Shown piece by piece: positions 24,015 through 34,617 of a stretch of DNA of 64,000 nt (positions are counted from its first letter, which is position 1; each line of letters starts with the position of its first letter). Under the pieces are notes generated by a model. That model saw nothing but the letters and a program-made list of their open reading frames with translations, was not told the origin of the DNA and made no database searches. Location: the NCBI GenBank assembly GCA_951213105.1, contig OX578155.1, positions 37,548,484-37,612,483 on the forward strand, given 5' to 3'. This DNA is from Amaurobius ferox. Lineage: Eukaryota > Arthropoda > Arachnida > Araneae > Amaurobiidae. A program made the translations under genes and the position numbers.

Positions 24015-24990
24015 TATATGAGAGTGTTGGGCGAAGCTTTTTATTAACGCTTTCCAACATAGCTGAAAAGTATTTATGACTTTGTTCATTCTGTCTGTCC
24101 GTTTGCACGATAACAGCCGTAAGAATGACTTTAGCAAAATGAAATTTTAGTATGTTGTTGAGACGGTCTGTGGGACATATGGGAATGTAAATGAATAATA
24201 TCACCCAATTAGATTTTGATTGAACCTGAGTTGAAGAATTGAAATACATTGGGCCCTATGGGACCTAATTTTTCAAACAGTTTTATGCAAAGTTAAAACT
24301 CACAAATTTACTTCGAAAATTTTAGAAAATATTTAAATTATCTCATAAAACACATAAAATAAATTTTAGCAAAGTATGTTCGGTAGTTTTTTAAATAAAA
24401 ATTAAAATATTAATTACAGCCATATTATATGAAGAGATCACGTGACCCACTTCAAAATAAAATAGGGCATCTATCTTTTTTTTCCGGTGTTAAAATCTGG
24501 ATTTTTAAAGTTCTTCTAAATTTAAATTTAGCGTTGCATCCTTCCTAATATCACATTATTTTTGCGTGTTTTCTGTGGATCTATATTCTGTGCCAACGCA
24601 ATTACACTATTTTTGAGTTTAAATGTTCCTCACACTTTGATTATTTCTAAAACGAAGCCTAGTTTTAATGGATGCAGAATGTAAGCAAGTAATTGTAAGA
24701 TGAGTTGTATAAGAATTGCTGAATTTTTCAAGCAAAATGATTTAGCTCTGTAGTCTGGAATAAAAGTGAAATGAATGGAATATTCATTGTTTTCACATAG
24801 AGAGGCAGACGATTTATATTTAGATGACTTCATTTAATTAAAGTTCTTTTTTTTTCGATGACGTTTGAAGTCTTCAAATATAATAGTGCTGACTGTATCG
24901 CAGTTTAGAGATATTTAAATAAAATTGCATTTCAGTTAGAAAGTGTTTCATTATCACTGATTCATGCATGATTGATCTTTCTTGTTTTAG
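24015..24990 (-). repeat. Family B repeat, copy 2
   Basis: Reverse orientation: TTTCCAACATAGCTGAAAAG, TTATGACTTTGTTCATTCTG, ATTTTAGTATGTTGTTGAGA, AGAGATCACGTGACCCACTT, then the opposite end TGCATGATTGATCTTTCTTG at about 24966-24985. It ends about 35 bp before the CRAL-TRIO exon and so lies in the upstream intron of that gene. Confidence 0.75.
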
Positions 24991-25024
24991 ATACTATCCT
25001 AGTGATATTTTTATTTTGGAACAG

Positions 25025-25252
25025 ATTCATTTCCACGGGAACAGCCTGAAATCCCTGCACAAACAGATCCCTCCCGAAATCCTCCCGGAGGAACTTGGTG
25101 GCACTTTGGGACCAATGGACAATTCCGAGTTCCGACACCAAGTGCTCAACAGAGAAGCCCACTTCGAAAGAGCCAACAAGTACGGATTTCAAGAGAAAAG
25201 AGCTCACTTCATCAGGAAAAAAAGCTCGAGAGCTTTTGGACTATTTTTATGA
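25025..25252 (+). CDS. CRAL-TRIO domain protein, last coding exon (partial gene)
   Basis: An acceptor-like tract (TATTTTTATTTTGGAACAG) ends at 25024. The exon reads IHFHGNSLKSLHKQIPPEIL then PEELGGTLGPMDN and continues to a TGA at 25250-25252, about 75 residues. The pattern F-H-G-x-x-L-x-x-L-H, then I-x-P-E-I-L-P-x-E-x-G-G, is the conserved end of the CRAL-TRIO (Sec14-like) lipid-binding fold found in alpha-tocopherol transfer protein, retinaldehyde-binding protein and their many arthropod paralogues. These cytosolic proteins carry small hydrophobic ligands between membranes. The C-terminal tail after MDN is charged (REAHFERANK, KRAHFIRKKS), as usual for a terminal exon. The frame is intact and its codons are GC-richer than the surroundings, so it may be live. 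No upstream exon is recognised in the window; the preceding intron contains family B copy 2. The exact paralogue cannot be assigned. Confidence 0.8.
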   Translation: MHFHGNSLKSLHKQIPPEILPEELGGTLGPMDNSEFRHQVLNREAHFERANKYGFQEKRAHFIRKKSSRAFGLFL

Positions 25253-25449
25253 AAAGAGAGTTATTTGGTTGTGTGATAGATCCAGGGACTGGCTTACAGT
25301 AGATGCACTGTGAGATATTCTACAACTTTTGTTCATTTTTTTTAGCTACTTTGTTGATAGTTTGGGCAAACTATCAGAAAAGCCGCAATTCATGAAAATT
25401 CCAGCTTAATTTCTGAAATATTCAGCCAACAATCGTCTGTTGAAGCGGC

Positions 25450-25508
<59 letters not shown>

Positions 25509-26189
25509 ATGTAATAATGAAAAAATGCAAGTAATATTAACATCACCATAGAAGCAAAACCACGGCCATAATGCCGATAAAAGAAAAGAACAGCACCAGT
25601 CCAAATTTGACGATTAATCAGAATTGAATTCATCTTCAGGTCTGAGTATTTAATTCTAATTAACCCAAACAAATGCCTGTTTCAGATTGAACTATAGTAC
25701 ATTGCTATAAATGCGCAAACTCAGATTACAGACATCAAAAGATGAAAAAATGAAGATAAGAAAATTTGTATTACCATGTGGCATGAATAGTTCTTCTTTC
25801 ACTAATTGTATACGCGATCAACCTCAGCAACTTAAATTATCTAGAAGCACCGGAATGAGCATGTCGAAATACAACCAAGGAGGCAGTACGAACGTCCACA
25901 GCGACACTCCCAGACCCTTCCAGTGAGTCAGAGCAGGAGACAGGACTATTACCCGTATAAGCAGAAAGAAATATGAACAAGAAGCAAAGATGAAAATTCT
26001 TACTAAACAAGAGATTCATTGCAGAAATGGAGAAACGAGGATGCCACTATACACCATTATAAGGGCTCTCAAATCGTAGTTTCAAACTGGTTAAAGTTAC
26101 AATTTTTTTAGCGAAAATAAAATTGCAAACATTAATATTAATGTATGTTATTTTCCGATTTTTTTTTTCTTTTTTTTTTTTTTTTTTTG
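25253..26189. other. Putative 3' flank of the CRAL-TRIO gene, with (TA)n and a T-run
   Basis: A (TA)n tract occupies 25453-25501 and a T-rich run 26160-26189. No AATAAA-type signal close to the stop codon stands out. A 71-codon frame at 25711-25926 matches nothing I recognise. Confidence 0.45.
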
Positions 26190-26650
26190 TTAGCCACTAT
26201 AATTGGGAAAGTTTTCTTGGATGTTATCGAGTGGAAGTTGATACACTGAGTTGATAATTTTAATAACGAGTTTGAGAGGATATGCATTATTAGTCGCTGT
26301 ACTCAATAATTCCATAAAATGTGCTAATTTATAATTTTCATCACAAATTTTATTGATTCTAAGAACCTGGTTTATTATAATATTTCTAAAAACAGATATA
26401 TGCAGACAAGAGTCAAAGTGTTGAATTTTTGATGTATTAAATTTAAAATCCTGTCTTTTATCATACAAGTTTATAACCATATGACAATTTGTAAATTTAA
26501 ATTTAAATCTAAAAAGTTTGCAATATTAGAGTCATTATTACTTGCATTTAATTGTAAATTATTAGGATAAGAGTTAAATACTACAGGGATATTATTGAGG
26601 GGGGGATACACATGATATGTCATCTAAATATCTAAACATGTGCATATTAT
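26190..26650 (-). pseudogene. Reverse transcriptase remnant (catalytic RYLDDI motif and downstream part)
   Basis: Minus strand from about 26645: MFRYLDDISCVSP, an RT motif of the (Y/L)xDD type in which LDD carries the two catalytic Asp. After a frame change NLQLNASNNDSNIANFLDLN follows, then after another VINLYDKRQDFKFNTSKIQH and FRNIIINQVLRINKICDEN. The order xDD, then NFLDLN, then YDKR-DF-F, then a hydrophobic Q-(V/L)-x-R-x-x-(R/K)-I-C segment is that of certain retroelement polymerases; Penelope-like elements are one candidate. Upstream fingers/palm motifs and any endonuclease are absent, and poly-G and (TA)n runs have disrupted the frame. No function is expected. The family assignment is uncertain; that it is an RT is fairly secure. 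Confidence 0.6.
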
Positions 26651-26995
26651 GCAAGCTTGGATTAATATATATATATATATATATATGAAGATTTTGATTT
26701 TTGCTTGTAATATATACCCGAGAATTACCATTAGGAAAATGCTGTATATAAAAAATGAAATGAAAAAGGATGGATGTGGTTACACACAGACTATACAACA
26801 AGCTGTTGTAACATGTAAACATGTATATGAGAGCATGTAAGTAAGTAATTTTACTCTTATCTAATGCAGCTACCTAAGGTACTGTTCCCCAGTTACCCTA
26901 CAAAAGCATACAAGGTGTAAATACAGAAGTTAAAAGATGAAAAAGAGCTAATCTGAAACTAAGTGTAGCACGATGAGCTAGGACTTTTCTAGCTT
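26651..26995. other. Intergenic, includes a short (TA)n run
   Basis: A (TA)n tract lies at about 26667-26686. The minus strand could hold the decayed upstream part of the RT remnant, but no motif is readable. Confidence 0.4.
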
Positions 26996-27041
26996 CCAAT
27001 AAGTTAGGAAAAATAATTAATTATTTTTCCTAACTTATTGG
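26996..27041. repeat. Perfect 46-bp palindrome
   Basis: The left arm CCAATAAGTTAGGAAAAATA plus ATT (26996-27018) is followed with no loop by its exact reverse complement (27019-27041). There is no mismatch in 23 base pairs. Confidence 0.95.
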
Positions 27042-27301
27042 ACAATTTCGAGTAAGTAGCCACGGTCTGCATGAAACTTTGTCAGGGATCGCAGGTTGCC
27101 GACTCCCTGAGCTATAATGAAATGTACAACACCGAGTTAAAATATAAGAATAAGGCATTTCATTTGTAATTTGAATTGCATTTAGCTTCATTTTAGCGTA
27201 GTAAATTTGAAAAAGAACAACGGTTGATATTTTAATAAATTTACATGTTATTGAAGTAAATTAAAAGGTTTAAAATATTTAATTTCGAGCAAATATCGTA
27301 G

Positions 27302-27352
27302 TTTTGAATAATGGAAATCATTGTTCAAAACAATGATTTCCATTATTCAAAA
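27302..27352. repeat. Near-perfect palindrome, 24-bp arms with a 3-base loop
   Basis: Arms 27302-27325 (TTTTGAATAATGGAAATCAT plus TGTT) and 27329-27352 are exact reverse complements around CAA. It lies 260 bp from the perfect palindrome. Confidence 0.95.
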
Positions 27353-27549
27353 TATTAGAATACTAAAATAGGTGGTTCAAAAAATCAGAATACTTATGAA
27401 TTTTCCTGAATGTTGAGAAAATTGAATATATTAAGCAGAAAATTAGCTTCTGCGGGACTTTCGTGGGTTTTTTTTTTGTTGTTGTTCATTTTGTGTTAAC
27501 CATGGGCCGTTCGTCTGACATAACGGCGTTTACAGGGAATCGTATTATT

Positions 27550-27786
27550 ATTTTTTTTTATCAAATAGCCAGGCACTTGACTTTCATCATTCGCCTATAT
27601 ATCGGCCAGAAATGTGAACCATTTAGCCGTCCTGGGACGTTGCTCCAGGCGCACCAGAGGGGGCGGAACACACTGCGCCCAACAACACAACATTCATGCC
27701 TTACGTGGGACTCGAACCCACAACGCGGCGGCCGAACGATCGCTTGGAAACGCCCGCTTTGACCGTTCGACCACCGTTTAGGTACA
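27550..27786 (-). mobile_element. tRNA-derived SINE of a second family, with target duplication
   Basis: On the minus strand: box A-like TGGTCGAACGGTCAAAGCG, a tRNA-like middle, box B GGGTTCGAGTCCC, then a short unrelated body and a T/A-rich tail. AATCGTATTATT is found exactly at 27538-27549 and 27787-27798, a 12-bp target duplication, so both borders are certain and the insertion looks young. The sequence differs from the SINE at 11901-12202. Mobilisation would depend on a LINE elsewhere. Confidence 0.88.
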
Positions 27787-27798
27787 AATCGTATTATT

Positions 27799-28199
27799 GA
27801 TTTGCATAAACAAGTCCGCAATCAGCAATATATCGCCTGTTGAAGCAGCATACAACTTAAAGAGGGGCTGTCGTAACCCGGCCATAAACCTGTACTGCCA
27901 GGTTAACTTAACCTAAGAAAGAAGAAGAATTAAGAACTATGAAGGGTCGGGTAGAAGAAGGGCTATAGTGTCCACAAACATAAGCCTACCAACCGAAGCA
28001 TTAGGTGCTTGCTACAGAGGAAGACAGCGAGAATACTAAGCCGAGAATGACTGTACTTATCTAATGTTACTGACTGTAGGCTAGTATGGACTATATGAGA
28101 TACTACAATAACCTAGGACCAAGCAAGAGAAGAACTCATATGCCTGCACAAGCCTACCTTCTTAGCCTACCTTCCACCCTCAAAGCCTACCTTCTAAGG
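27799..28199. other. Intergenic, no recognised content
   Basis: A purine-rich stretch (AAGAAAGAAGAAGAATTAAG) and repeated AGCCTACCTTC words (three near 28150-28200) are visible. No gene is seen. Confidence 0.4.
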
Positions 28200-28874
28200 C
28201 AGGGGTCTCCAAACTACGGCCCACGAGCCAACAACGGCCCGCGAGCACCACCAATTCGGCCCACGGTAACGGGCCGGACATGCCCGGTATCCGGCCCGCC
28301 ATAGTTTATTTTGTATTTAATCACATTGTGAAATTTACAATGTAAGTAAATCATACAAAATAATAATCAGATGTTTTTATTTTACGACCAATTAAGAAAC
28401 ACAATAACTGACATACATAATGAAATTGAACATTTTAACTGTAATTAATGGTATGAGATTTATCCTAAAAACTTATAATAAGTGACATACATAGGTAATT
28501 CACATAATGAAATCAAACATTATGATTATGATTAATGAGATTTATGTAGCTGTAACTTTCCACTGACAATTGTTTGCAGTTGTGGATCAAGTTTACTAGT
28601 GGAAAGTATCAGCAGCGACTTCATATGCGCATCTAAGGCATAAAGAGAATGCTACAGGGGAAACCGCTGGAAGGCAGAAGCCGAGGAAGACAAATCTTGG
28701 CGTCTACGACTGGCTGTGCAAAGGTAGGAAGATACACCTGAGTGCGGCGGCCCTCACACTGAACCACTGCCCAAACGCAAACAAGCAGACAAAGACAGGA
28801 GGAAGGCAGGGAGACAATTACTACTAAAAGGAAACAATAACTGCTAAAAGTAGCTAATCCTAAGACCTAAGAAA
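28200..28874. mobile_element. Solo hAT-like end and flanking sequence
   Basis: CAGGGGTCTCCAAACTACGG followed by CCCACGAGCC and a GGCCCGCGAGC repeat is the characteristic start of Tip100/Zaphod-type hAT elements. I find no matching inverted end (AGACCCCTG) in the next several kilobases and no transposase, so the element is truncated or has lost its other end. Confidence 0.55.
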
Positions 28875-29520
28875 CTAAGAGAACCCCGTTTACGGGGCAC
28901 AAACTGAAAGAAAACCTCTGGAACGGACGATGAAACATAACACTGCCCCTACTGCCTTGCGTTCTTCCGCCAATGGTTAATGAGTGTTTGTTCTCCGATT
29001 TTTCACGGCTAATACACCAACGTCCATCCGTTCGATGAAGCAAAAAACGTGTCTCATCGAAGAAGACAATCTTTTGCCAATCAGCGGAGGTCCAATTCCG
29101 ATATCGCCATGCAAATGTAAGCCTTTTCTGCCGATGCACCTTCATTAGCATAGGTGCAGTGACCATCCGTCTGATTCAAGGAGCCAATATGCAGCAGGGT
29201 TCGCTGAACTGTCGTTTGAAACATATTTCTGGTAGCCCCCTAGTTCATCCGGCCAGGGAGTTGCTCCTTTTCAGACTGGCGATCGGCCCTTACCAACCTT
29301 CGGAGCCGACGTTTAACTCTTAGACCAATAGCTCGTGGTACTCCGCAGTTTCCACGTCGCTTATTCGCAATGGTGCCATTTCTCCATTGACGATACACTT
29401 TAACCACAGCAGCACGCGAACAATTCACAACTGGGCTGTTTCAGAAATATTGCCACCCTTGAACCGAAACCCGATAATCATCACCTTTTCTAAATCTGAT
29501 AAATCGCTCCTCCCTTTGAC
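28875..29520 (-). pseudogene. Tc1-like transposase pseudogene
   Basis: Minus strand, upstream to downstream: RSDLSDLEKVMIIGFRF (29510-29450), a lost base near 29429, then NCSRAAVVKVYRQW, KRRGNCGVPRAIGLRVKRRL and RRLVRADRQSEKEQLPGRMN (first and second DNA-binding helices with an AT-hook-like GR/KRRG stretch), a stop, then VTAPMLMKVHRQKRLTFAWR and NWTSADWQKIVFFDETRFLL ending with HRTDGRW. FFDETRF carries the first catalytic Asp, normally F-S-D-E-S-R-F. After GSVMFHR, where the family continues with the second Asp, the match stops. It therefore lacks the rest of the DDE triad and has at least two frame breaks. Confidence 0.8.
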
Positions 29521-29830
29521 TCCCGAAACGGCCCTACAAGCAAAGGATCGCAGACGGCCGAGCGGCCCAGAGATATCCCGGCCCCCATTTTCAAGGTGGG
29601 AGGTTGGACTTCAAAATGCCGACAAAGGGGAAGAGGCTATATGTCATTCCTTCTACTCCGAAGTACTTTGGCGATATGGCTTACTTTTGACTGATTACCT
29701 GGATAAAACATGGGAATAAAGTCAAATGTCAGGTGTCGTAAGATTTGCTCAAGAACTTCTTCTTCTACTTCTATATGCTTCTACTTCTGCTTCTTCACTT
29801 TTATCCGTTTGTTTTCGAATTCGGTTTGAA
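29521..29830. other. Intergenic flank of the Tc1 pseudogene
   Basis: Slightly GC-richer than average, without terminal inverted repeats that I can pair. A CTTCTTCTTCTACTTCTATA tract lies at 29755-29790. Confidence 0.35.
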
Positions 29831-29965
29831 ATGAGCGGTTTTGTAAAACTTTTAACTCAGGATGAGATAGATGCAATCTTATTTAATGATACTGATGAAT
29901 TGGAATTCACTGAATCGGAAGATGATGACTGTGATGAGAGTAAGACAGATAAAAACAATCTTGGA
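29831..29965 (+). pseudogene. Acidic N-terminal ORF fragment, possibly piggyBac-like
   Basis: The ATG at 29831 opens MSGFVKLLTQDEIDAILFND then TDELEFTESEDDDCDESKTD, an acidic stretch of the kind that begins many piggyBac-family transposases (L-(S/T)-x-x-E-I-x-x-I-L followed by D/E/S-rich sequence). The frame then runs into the end of family B copy 3 (about 29955), so nothing downstream is left. The match is by composition and one short pattern only; it could equally be the start of some unrelated acidic protein. Confidence 0.3.
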
Positions 29966-30445
29966 TTTTTAACACTTTACAACATAGTTGAAAAGTGTTT
30001 ATGACTTTGTTCATTCTGTCTGTCTGTCCGTCTGTCCGTTGGCACGATAACTGCCGCAAAAATGACTTCATCACAATGAAATTTTAGTATGTTGTTCAGA
30101 CGGTCTGTGGGACCAATGGGAATATAAATGAATAATATCATCCAATTAGTTTTGGATTGAACCCGGGCTGAAAAATGAAATACATTGAACCCTCCCTAAT
30201 TTTTCAAATATTTTTTAGGCGAATTTAAAATTCACAAATTGCTTTGAAAGTTTTAGGAAATATTCAAATTTTCACATAAAATATATAAAAACAATTTCAG
30301 AAAAATATATTCAGTAGTTTTTAAAATAAAAATTAAAATAGTAATTACACCCGTTATATGAAGAGATCACGTGGCAGTTATATAAAAAAATCACGTGACT
30401 CACTTCAAAATAAAATATGGTATTCATCTTGCGTCAAAATCGTGA
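29950..30445 (-). repeat. Family B repeat, copy 3 (truncated)
   Basis: Starts TTTTTAACACTTTACAACAT and contains GTTGAAAAGTGTTTATGACT, the (GTCTGTCC)n block and GAGATCACGTG twice (about 30361 and 30389). It fades after 30440, so only about 40 per cent of the family is present. Confidence 0.75.
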
Positions 30446-31932
30446 TGAAGGATTTTTCCTTCCATAACTATATACAACTCTATTATGAAGGGTTGGTTGT
30501 CCCTTGAAAAAAAATTGCATGGTACTTGAAAGTCCTAAAAAGTATTTGAAATTTTTTTATGGAAAAGTGTATCCACCCTGTAAAATATAAAAATATTTCT
30601 TTTCGTGTGAATTTGATCAAACAACGATTAATGTGTATAAACATATTGATAAATAGGAATATTTGATATCATGTGTAGAATAGTCAAGGCATGGCAATAT
30701 GTCAAAAGAATGGGTTAAAAATTAAAATGTTCTTTTTTTATTCTCATATTCTAAATTTTCATTTACATCATATCTGCCAAAATATAGAGTAGAGAGGAAA
30801 AAAGACAGAGCAAAAAAGACAGCTTTAGTATACAGAATCTTGGCATAATTCACCTTTTTTGTTTTGGCGAACAAAAATTTCCTGAATGTAGATAGTATTT
30901 AAAATGTCATTACGAACGCCATGTTGCGCTTAATGTATAAATAAGTGGAAATATAAGTAAAATTCAAAAATGCATAAAAAAACATAAATATCACATCTGT
31001 AAAATATCAAGAAAAACATAAATATCACACATCAACATAATAACACATGTCAACACTGTAAAAATGGATAAAATAATGCAGAAACAGAAAATTTACATAG
31101 GAATGGTTGTTCTCTGTCGAAAAGCAGAATGTGAAAACAGTCATTTGTACAGCAGTTGATACATAGCAAGTCGAAAATGAATCTACGCCCACTAAGAAAC
31201 CATCACAAGATGTGGTCTCGCTGGCTATCGGAGGTCGCACGTAGCAACAGCTGTTAAATGGCTCATAGAGCACAGGTACAATGCCTAGATGAGATAACGT
31301 CCCAACCGAGGTGAAAAATCAGTTCCCTAGAAGCAGCCACCGCCAGATGGCTCTGGTTTCGAATAAGGGATTAAAAGCCAAGGCATTAATATTAAAACTA
31401 ATCTGAATTTAATGTAAATGAAATGACCGATATCTTTGGAAATAACTCAAGAATTTGTGTGAAATTAGCTTTAAATAGGAGTATAATGTGTTTATATTTA
31501 AATGAATATATGTTGTTAATTATTGTAAATAAATTTTTTATGCATTATATTTCAAGTTTGATGATTTTAGTTTTGTATTCTAAGCTTTTTACATATCAAA
31601 ACGAAATGTCCCATAACTTGAGATGATGTAATTATAATGTCAATATTATACTCGTAGTAAAGAATTGCATTTTATGATTATGTATATTAATTACAAAGTA
31701 AAATGCTTAAGGCATTTAAAATTAACTTTACATACATTTTGCAATAAACTAAACTGCGTAAATTAGCTTACAAATTGCTAATATCTCCCCCCCTCCCCCC
31801 CCCCCAGAAAAAGAAAGAAAACTCCATGATTGCTAGTATCATGAAGTCGATTTTATTTTTTTAATTTTATGTTTTGGATTACTTAGAGGACCACCTATTT
31901 TACATATCGATGAAACATGTCAATCATAAGTA
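30446..31932. other. Intergenic, no recognised content
   Basis: AT-rich sequence. Positions 31180-31370 are richer in G+C and could be an unrecognised exon or repeat, but no frame shows a known motif. A C-rich run lies at 31788-31805. Confidence 0.4.
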
Positions 31933-32870
31933 TTTTTACTTTCCCTATATACATAATGTATAAGGAAAGTATTGTGACGGGGTCGAAAATTCGAATTCGA
32001 GTTTTCGCCGGGAGAGCACGTTTCGAGCATCCCTGATCACGAATCAAACATTTTTAAAGTGATGTCTGTGTGTGTGTGTCAGTGAGTCTGTGGAGACGAT
32101 AACTGACGAACGAATGGACCGATTCGAACCAAATTCGGTACAAAAATCACAATCCGTAAACACTGGAAGCCTATTGTTTTTATACACAAGCGAATGTTCA
32201 GAACCCCCCCCCCCCCTCAATTTTCGAATGAAATTTTGAAAAAATCGTCAAAAAATCAAAACCACTAATAAAGTTACGCAAATAGACATTTCTTATGTAA
32301 TTTCTCATTAGAAAGCGATTGACATAAATTTTAGAACGCTAACATGAACCGTTCTCGAGATATTGTACATTTTTCAAAAAAATTATAAAAGAGTCATATA
32401 AAATAAAAAGAAAAATATTTCCTATTGAGAAACATGTTCACTTTTCATGTGTAATACCATGCGATAATTTGGGTGACATCATTCTCGTGGATCTAGCTCG
32501 TTCCATTCATGAAAAAAGATACTTTGAGTAATACTTTTGTATTTGAACTCCAATAGTCATTTATCTGCTGTAATAATAACTTATTTCTTAGTGCATAACG
32601 TTTGACGAGATTTTGGCGACGAATTTGGCGGAATGTCACCAATTTGGCGACTTTTTGAAATGTTGCCAAATTAACGAAAATCTCGCCAAATGGTTAAAAA
32701 TGACGCTAAATCAATGAAAATGACGACTAATTGAAGAAAATTCAATATCTTGGAAGGAATATAAATATCTACTATAAGAATAACATTTTTTTTAAATGTA
32801 AAAGTAGTAAATTCATTACATTATATAAGGAAAGTCATGTGTTGCCCACATCAGATTTTTTATACTGCTA
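31933..32870 (+). mobile_element. Family A repeat, copy 9
   Basis: Complete, plus orientation, with a very short (TG)n (32067-32079), C-run at 32204-32216 and box cluster 32600-32700, ending TTGCCCACATCAGATTTTTT. It lies 10 kb away from the main cluster of copies. Confidence 0.75.
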
Positions 32871-33175
32871 TATTAAAAACATTATATTAATAGTATGTGA
32901 GATTTTTGTATCTAGGCCATGCAATAGTGTTTTTGCTAAAAAAATGAGTTATGCCGATTTTATAATAGTTAAAATATATTTAGTATAAATATGCATTTTT
33001 TTTCTCTATGCCAACATCCTATATTCATTTGCCTTGAATCAAGTTTCTTAAAATGTTGTTACACTTTTTCCACTAATTCAAGTTTATACATCCTAATTTA
33101 ACTTAAAAATGAAGATTAAATGAGAAAAACTTTCTTTTTTACCTTTTTACGAATGAATTCTTTAAGGGAATAAAA

Positions 33176-33214
<39 letters not shown>

Positions 33215-33344
33215 GTATATTAAAATGAGCATGAAATATATAGGATTAAAGAAGATTGTATTATAAGAAAGATAGTATATCAGTATTTATGCACAATGCA
33301 GCCATAAACACTAATTACAAAATATTAAATAATATAATAACAAG
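32871..33344. other. Intergenic with (TA)n at 33179-33213
   Basis: AT-rich. Apart from the dinucleotide tract nothing is recognised. Confidence 0.45.
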
Positions 33345-34617
33345 AAAGATAAATCATGCTTAAAGCATTGATTATGAAAAACTTTCCAACTTCATTGCAA
33401 TTTTATTTAAACATGTCTAAAATGCAATGCATTCCTCGGTAATATTTTAAAACTTATCACAATACTACATTAATTTATTATATTTAAAAACTTAAACCTT
33501 CATCGAAAAAAATGAACTTCATTCAAATGACTGCATTGAAATATAAATTGCCAGGTTTAAACATCTCTAAAATGTGATACATTCCTCGGTAATACTTTTT
33601 GAATTATCATAGTACTACGATAATTTATTATATTTGAAAACTTCATCGAAAACGAATGAAATTCATTCAAATGACGTCATAGAAAAAATAACACACCTGG
33701 CTCTCTCTATAAAAGCAGCATTTCATTCATATATACTATAATAATTTATTTTATTTAAAAATTAAGACCATGGAGCTACAAGTAATTAAACTCTATGCGT
33801 AAAACATCATCGAAAAAAATCGCCTGCTCTTTGTAAAATCAATGAATATTTCATTCATATCAGCTATGCAGACTCCATGAACTAAATGGTTTTGTGTTAA
33901 AGAAATACAGCAAATCTAATACAACTCATTCTACATATTTTGCTGTTTACATTTTACATAGGTGAAAAATAGGCTTCGTTGTAGAAATAATCAAATTTGG
34001 ATGAGCATTTAAACTCAAATATATTGTCATTGCGTTGTTTCAGTATGTAGCTGCACAGAATTTAGGCAAAAATAAAGTGGTTTTAGGATGGATACAACAC
34101 TCAATATGAAATAAAAAGAACTTTAAAAATCACGATTTTCAGACAAGAGGGATGCCATATATCATTTGGAAGTGGGTCACGTGATCATTTCATATCATGG
34201 TCACGTGATCGCTTCATATAAGAGGTGTTATTAATATTTTAATTTTTATTTAAAAAACTATTGAATATATTTCGCTGAATTTTTTTTTATATATTTTATG
34301 GAACAATTTAAATATTACCTAAAATTTTCGAAGCAATTTGTGGATTTTAAATCCGCTTAAAAAATGTTTGAAAAATTAGGTCGCATAGGGTTCAATGTAT
34401 TTCATTTTTTCAACCCGGGATCAATCCAAAACTAATTGGGTGATATTATTCATTTATATTCCCAGAGGTCCTACAGACCGTCTGAACAACATACTAAAAT
34501 TTCATTTTGATGAAGTCATTTTTACGGCAGTTATCGTGCTAACGGACAGACAGACAGACAGAATGAACAAAGTCATAAACACTTTTCAACTTTGTTGTAA
34601 ATTGTTAAAAATAACAG
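33345..34617 (+). repeat. Family B repeat, copy 4 (most complete)
   Basis: Runs from AACAAGAAAGATAAATCATG to CAACTTTGTTGTAAATTGTT. Inside are two about 155-bp direct repeats beginning TTTAAACATGTCTAAAATG (33408) and TTTAAACATCTCTAAAATGT (33556), a paired GGTCACGTGATC motif (34175 and 34199), and the shared (GACA)n then AACAAAGTCATAAACACTTT tail. No open frame of note. Confidence 0.78.

Noticed and set aside
25095..25313. Alternative 72-codon frame overlapping the CRAL-TRIO exon
   Set aside because: The other frame has the conserved family pattern and an acceptor site; this one shows no domain.
27690..27782. Functional tRNA gene
   Set aside because: Boxes A and B are present, but it continues into a SINE body and tail with a target duplication, so it is the head of a SINE.
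28086..28304. 72-codon frame rich in Pro and Arg
   Set aside because: It is the translation of a hAT terminal repeat with GGCCCGCG words.
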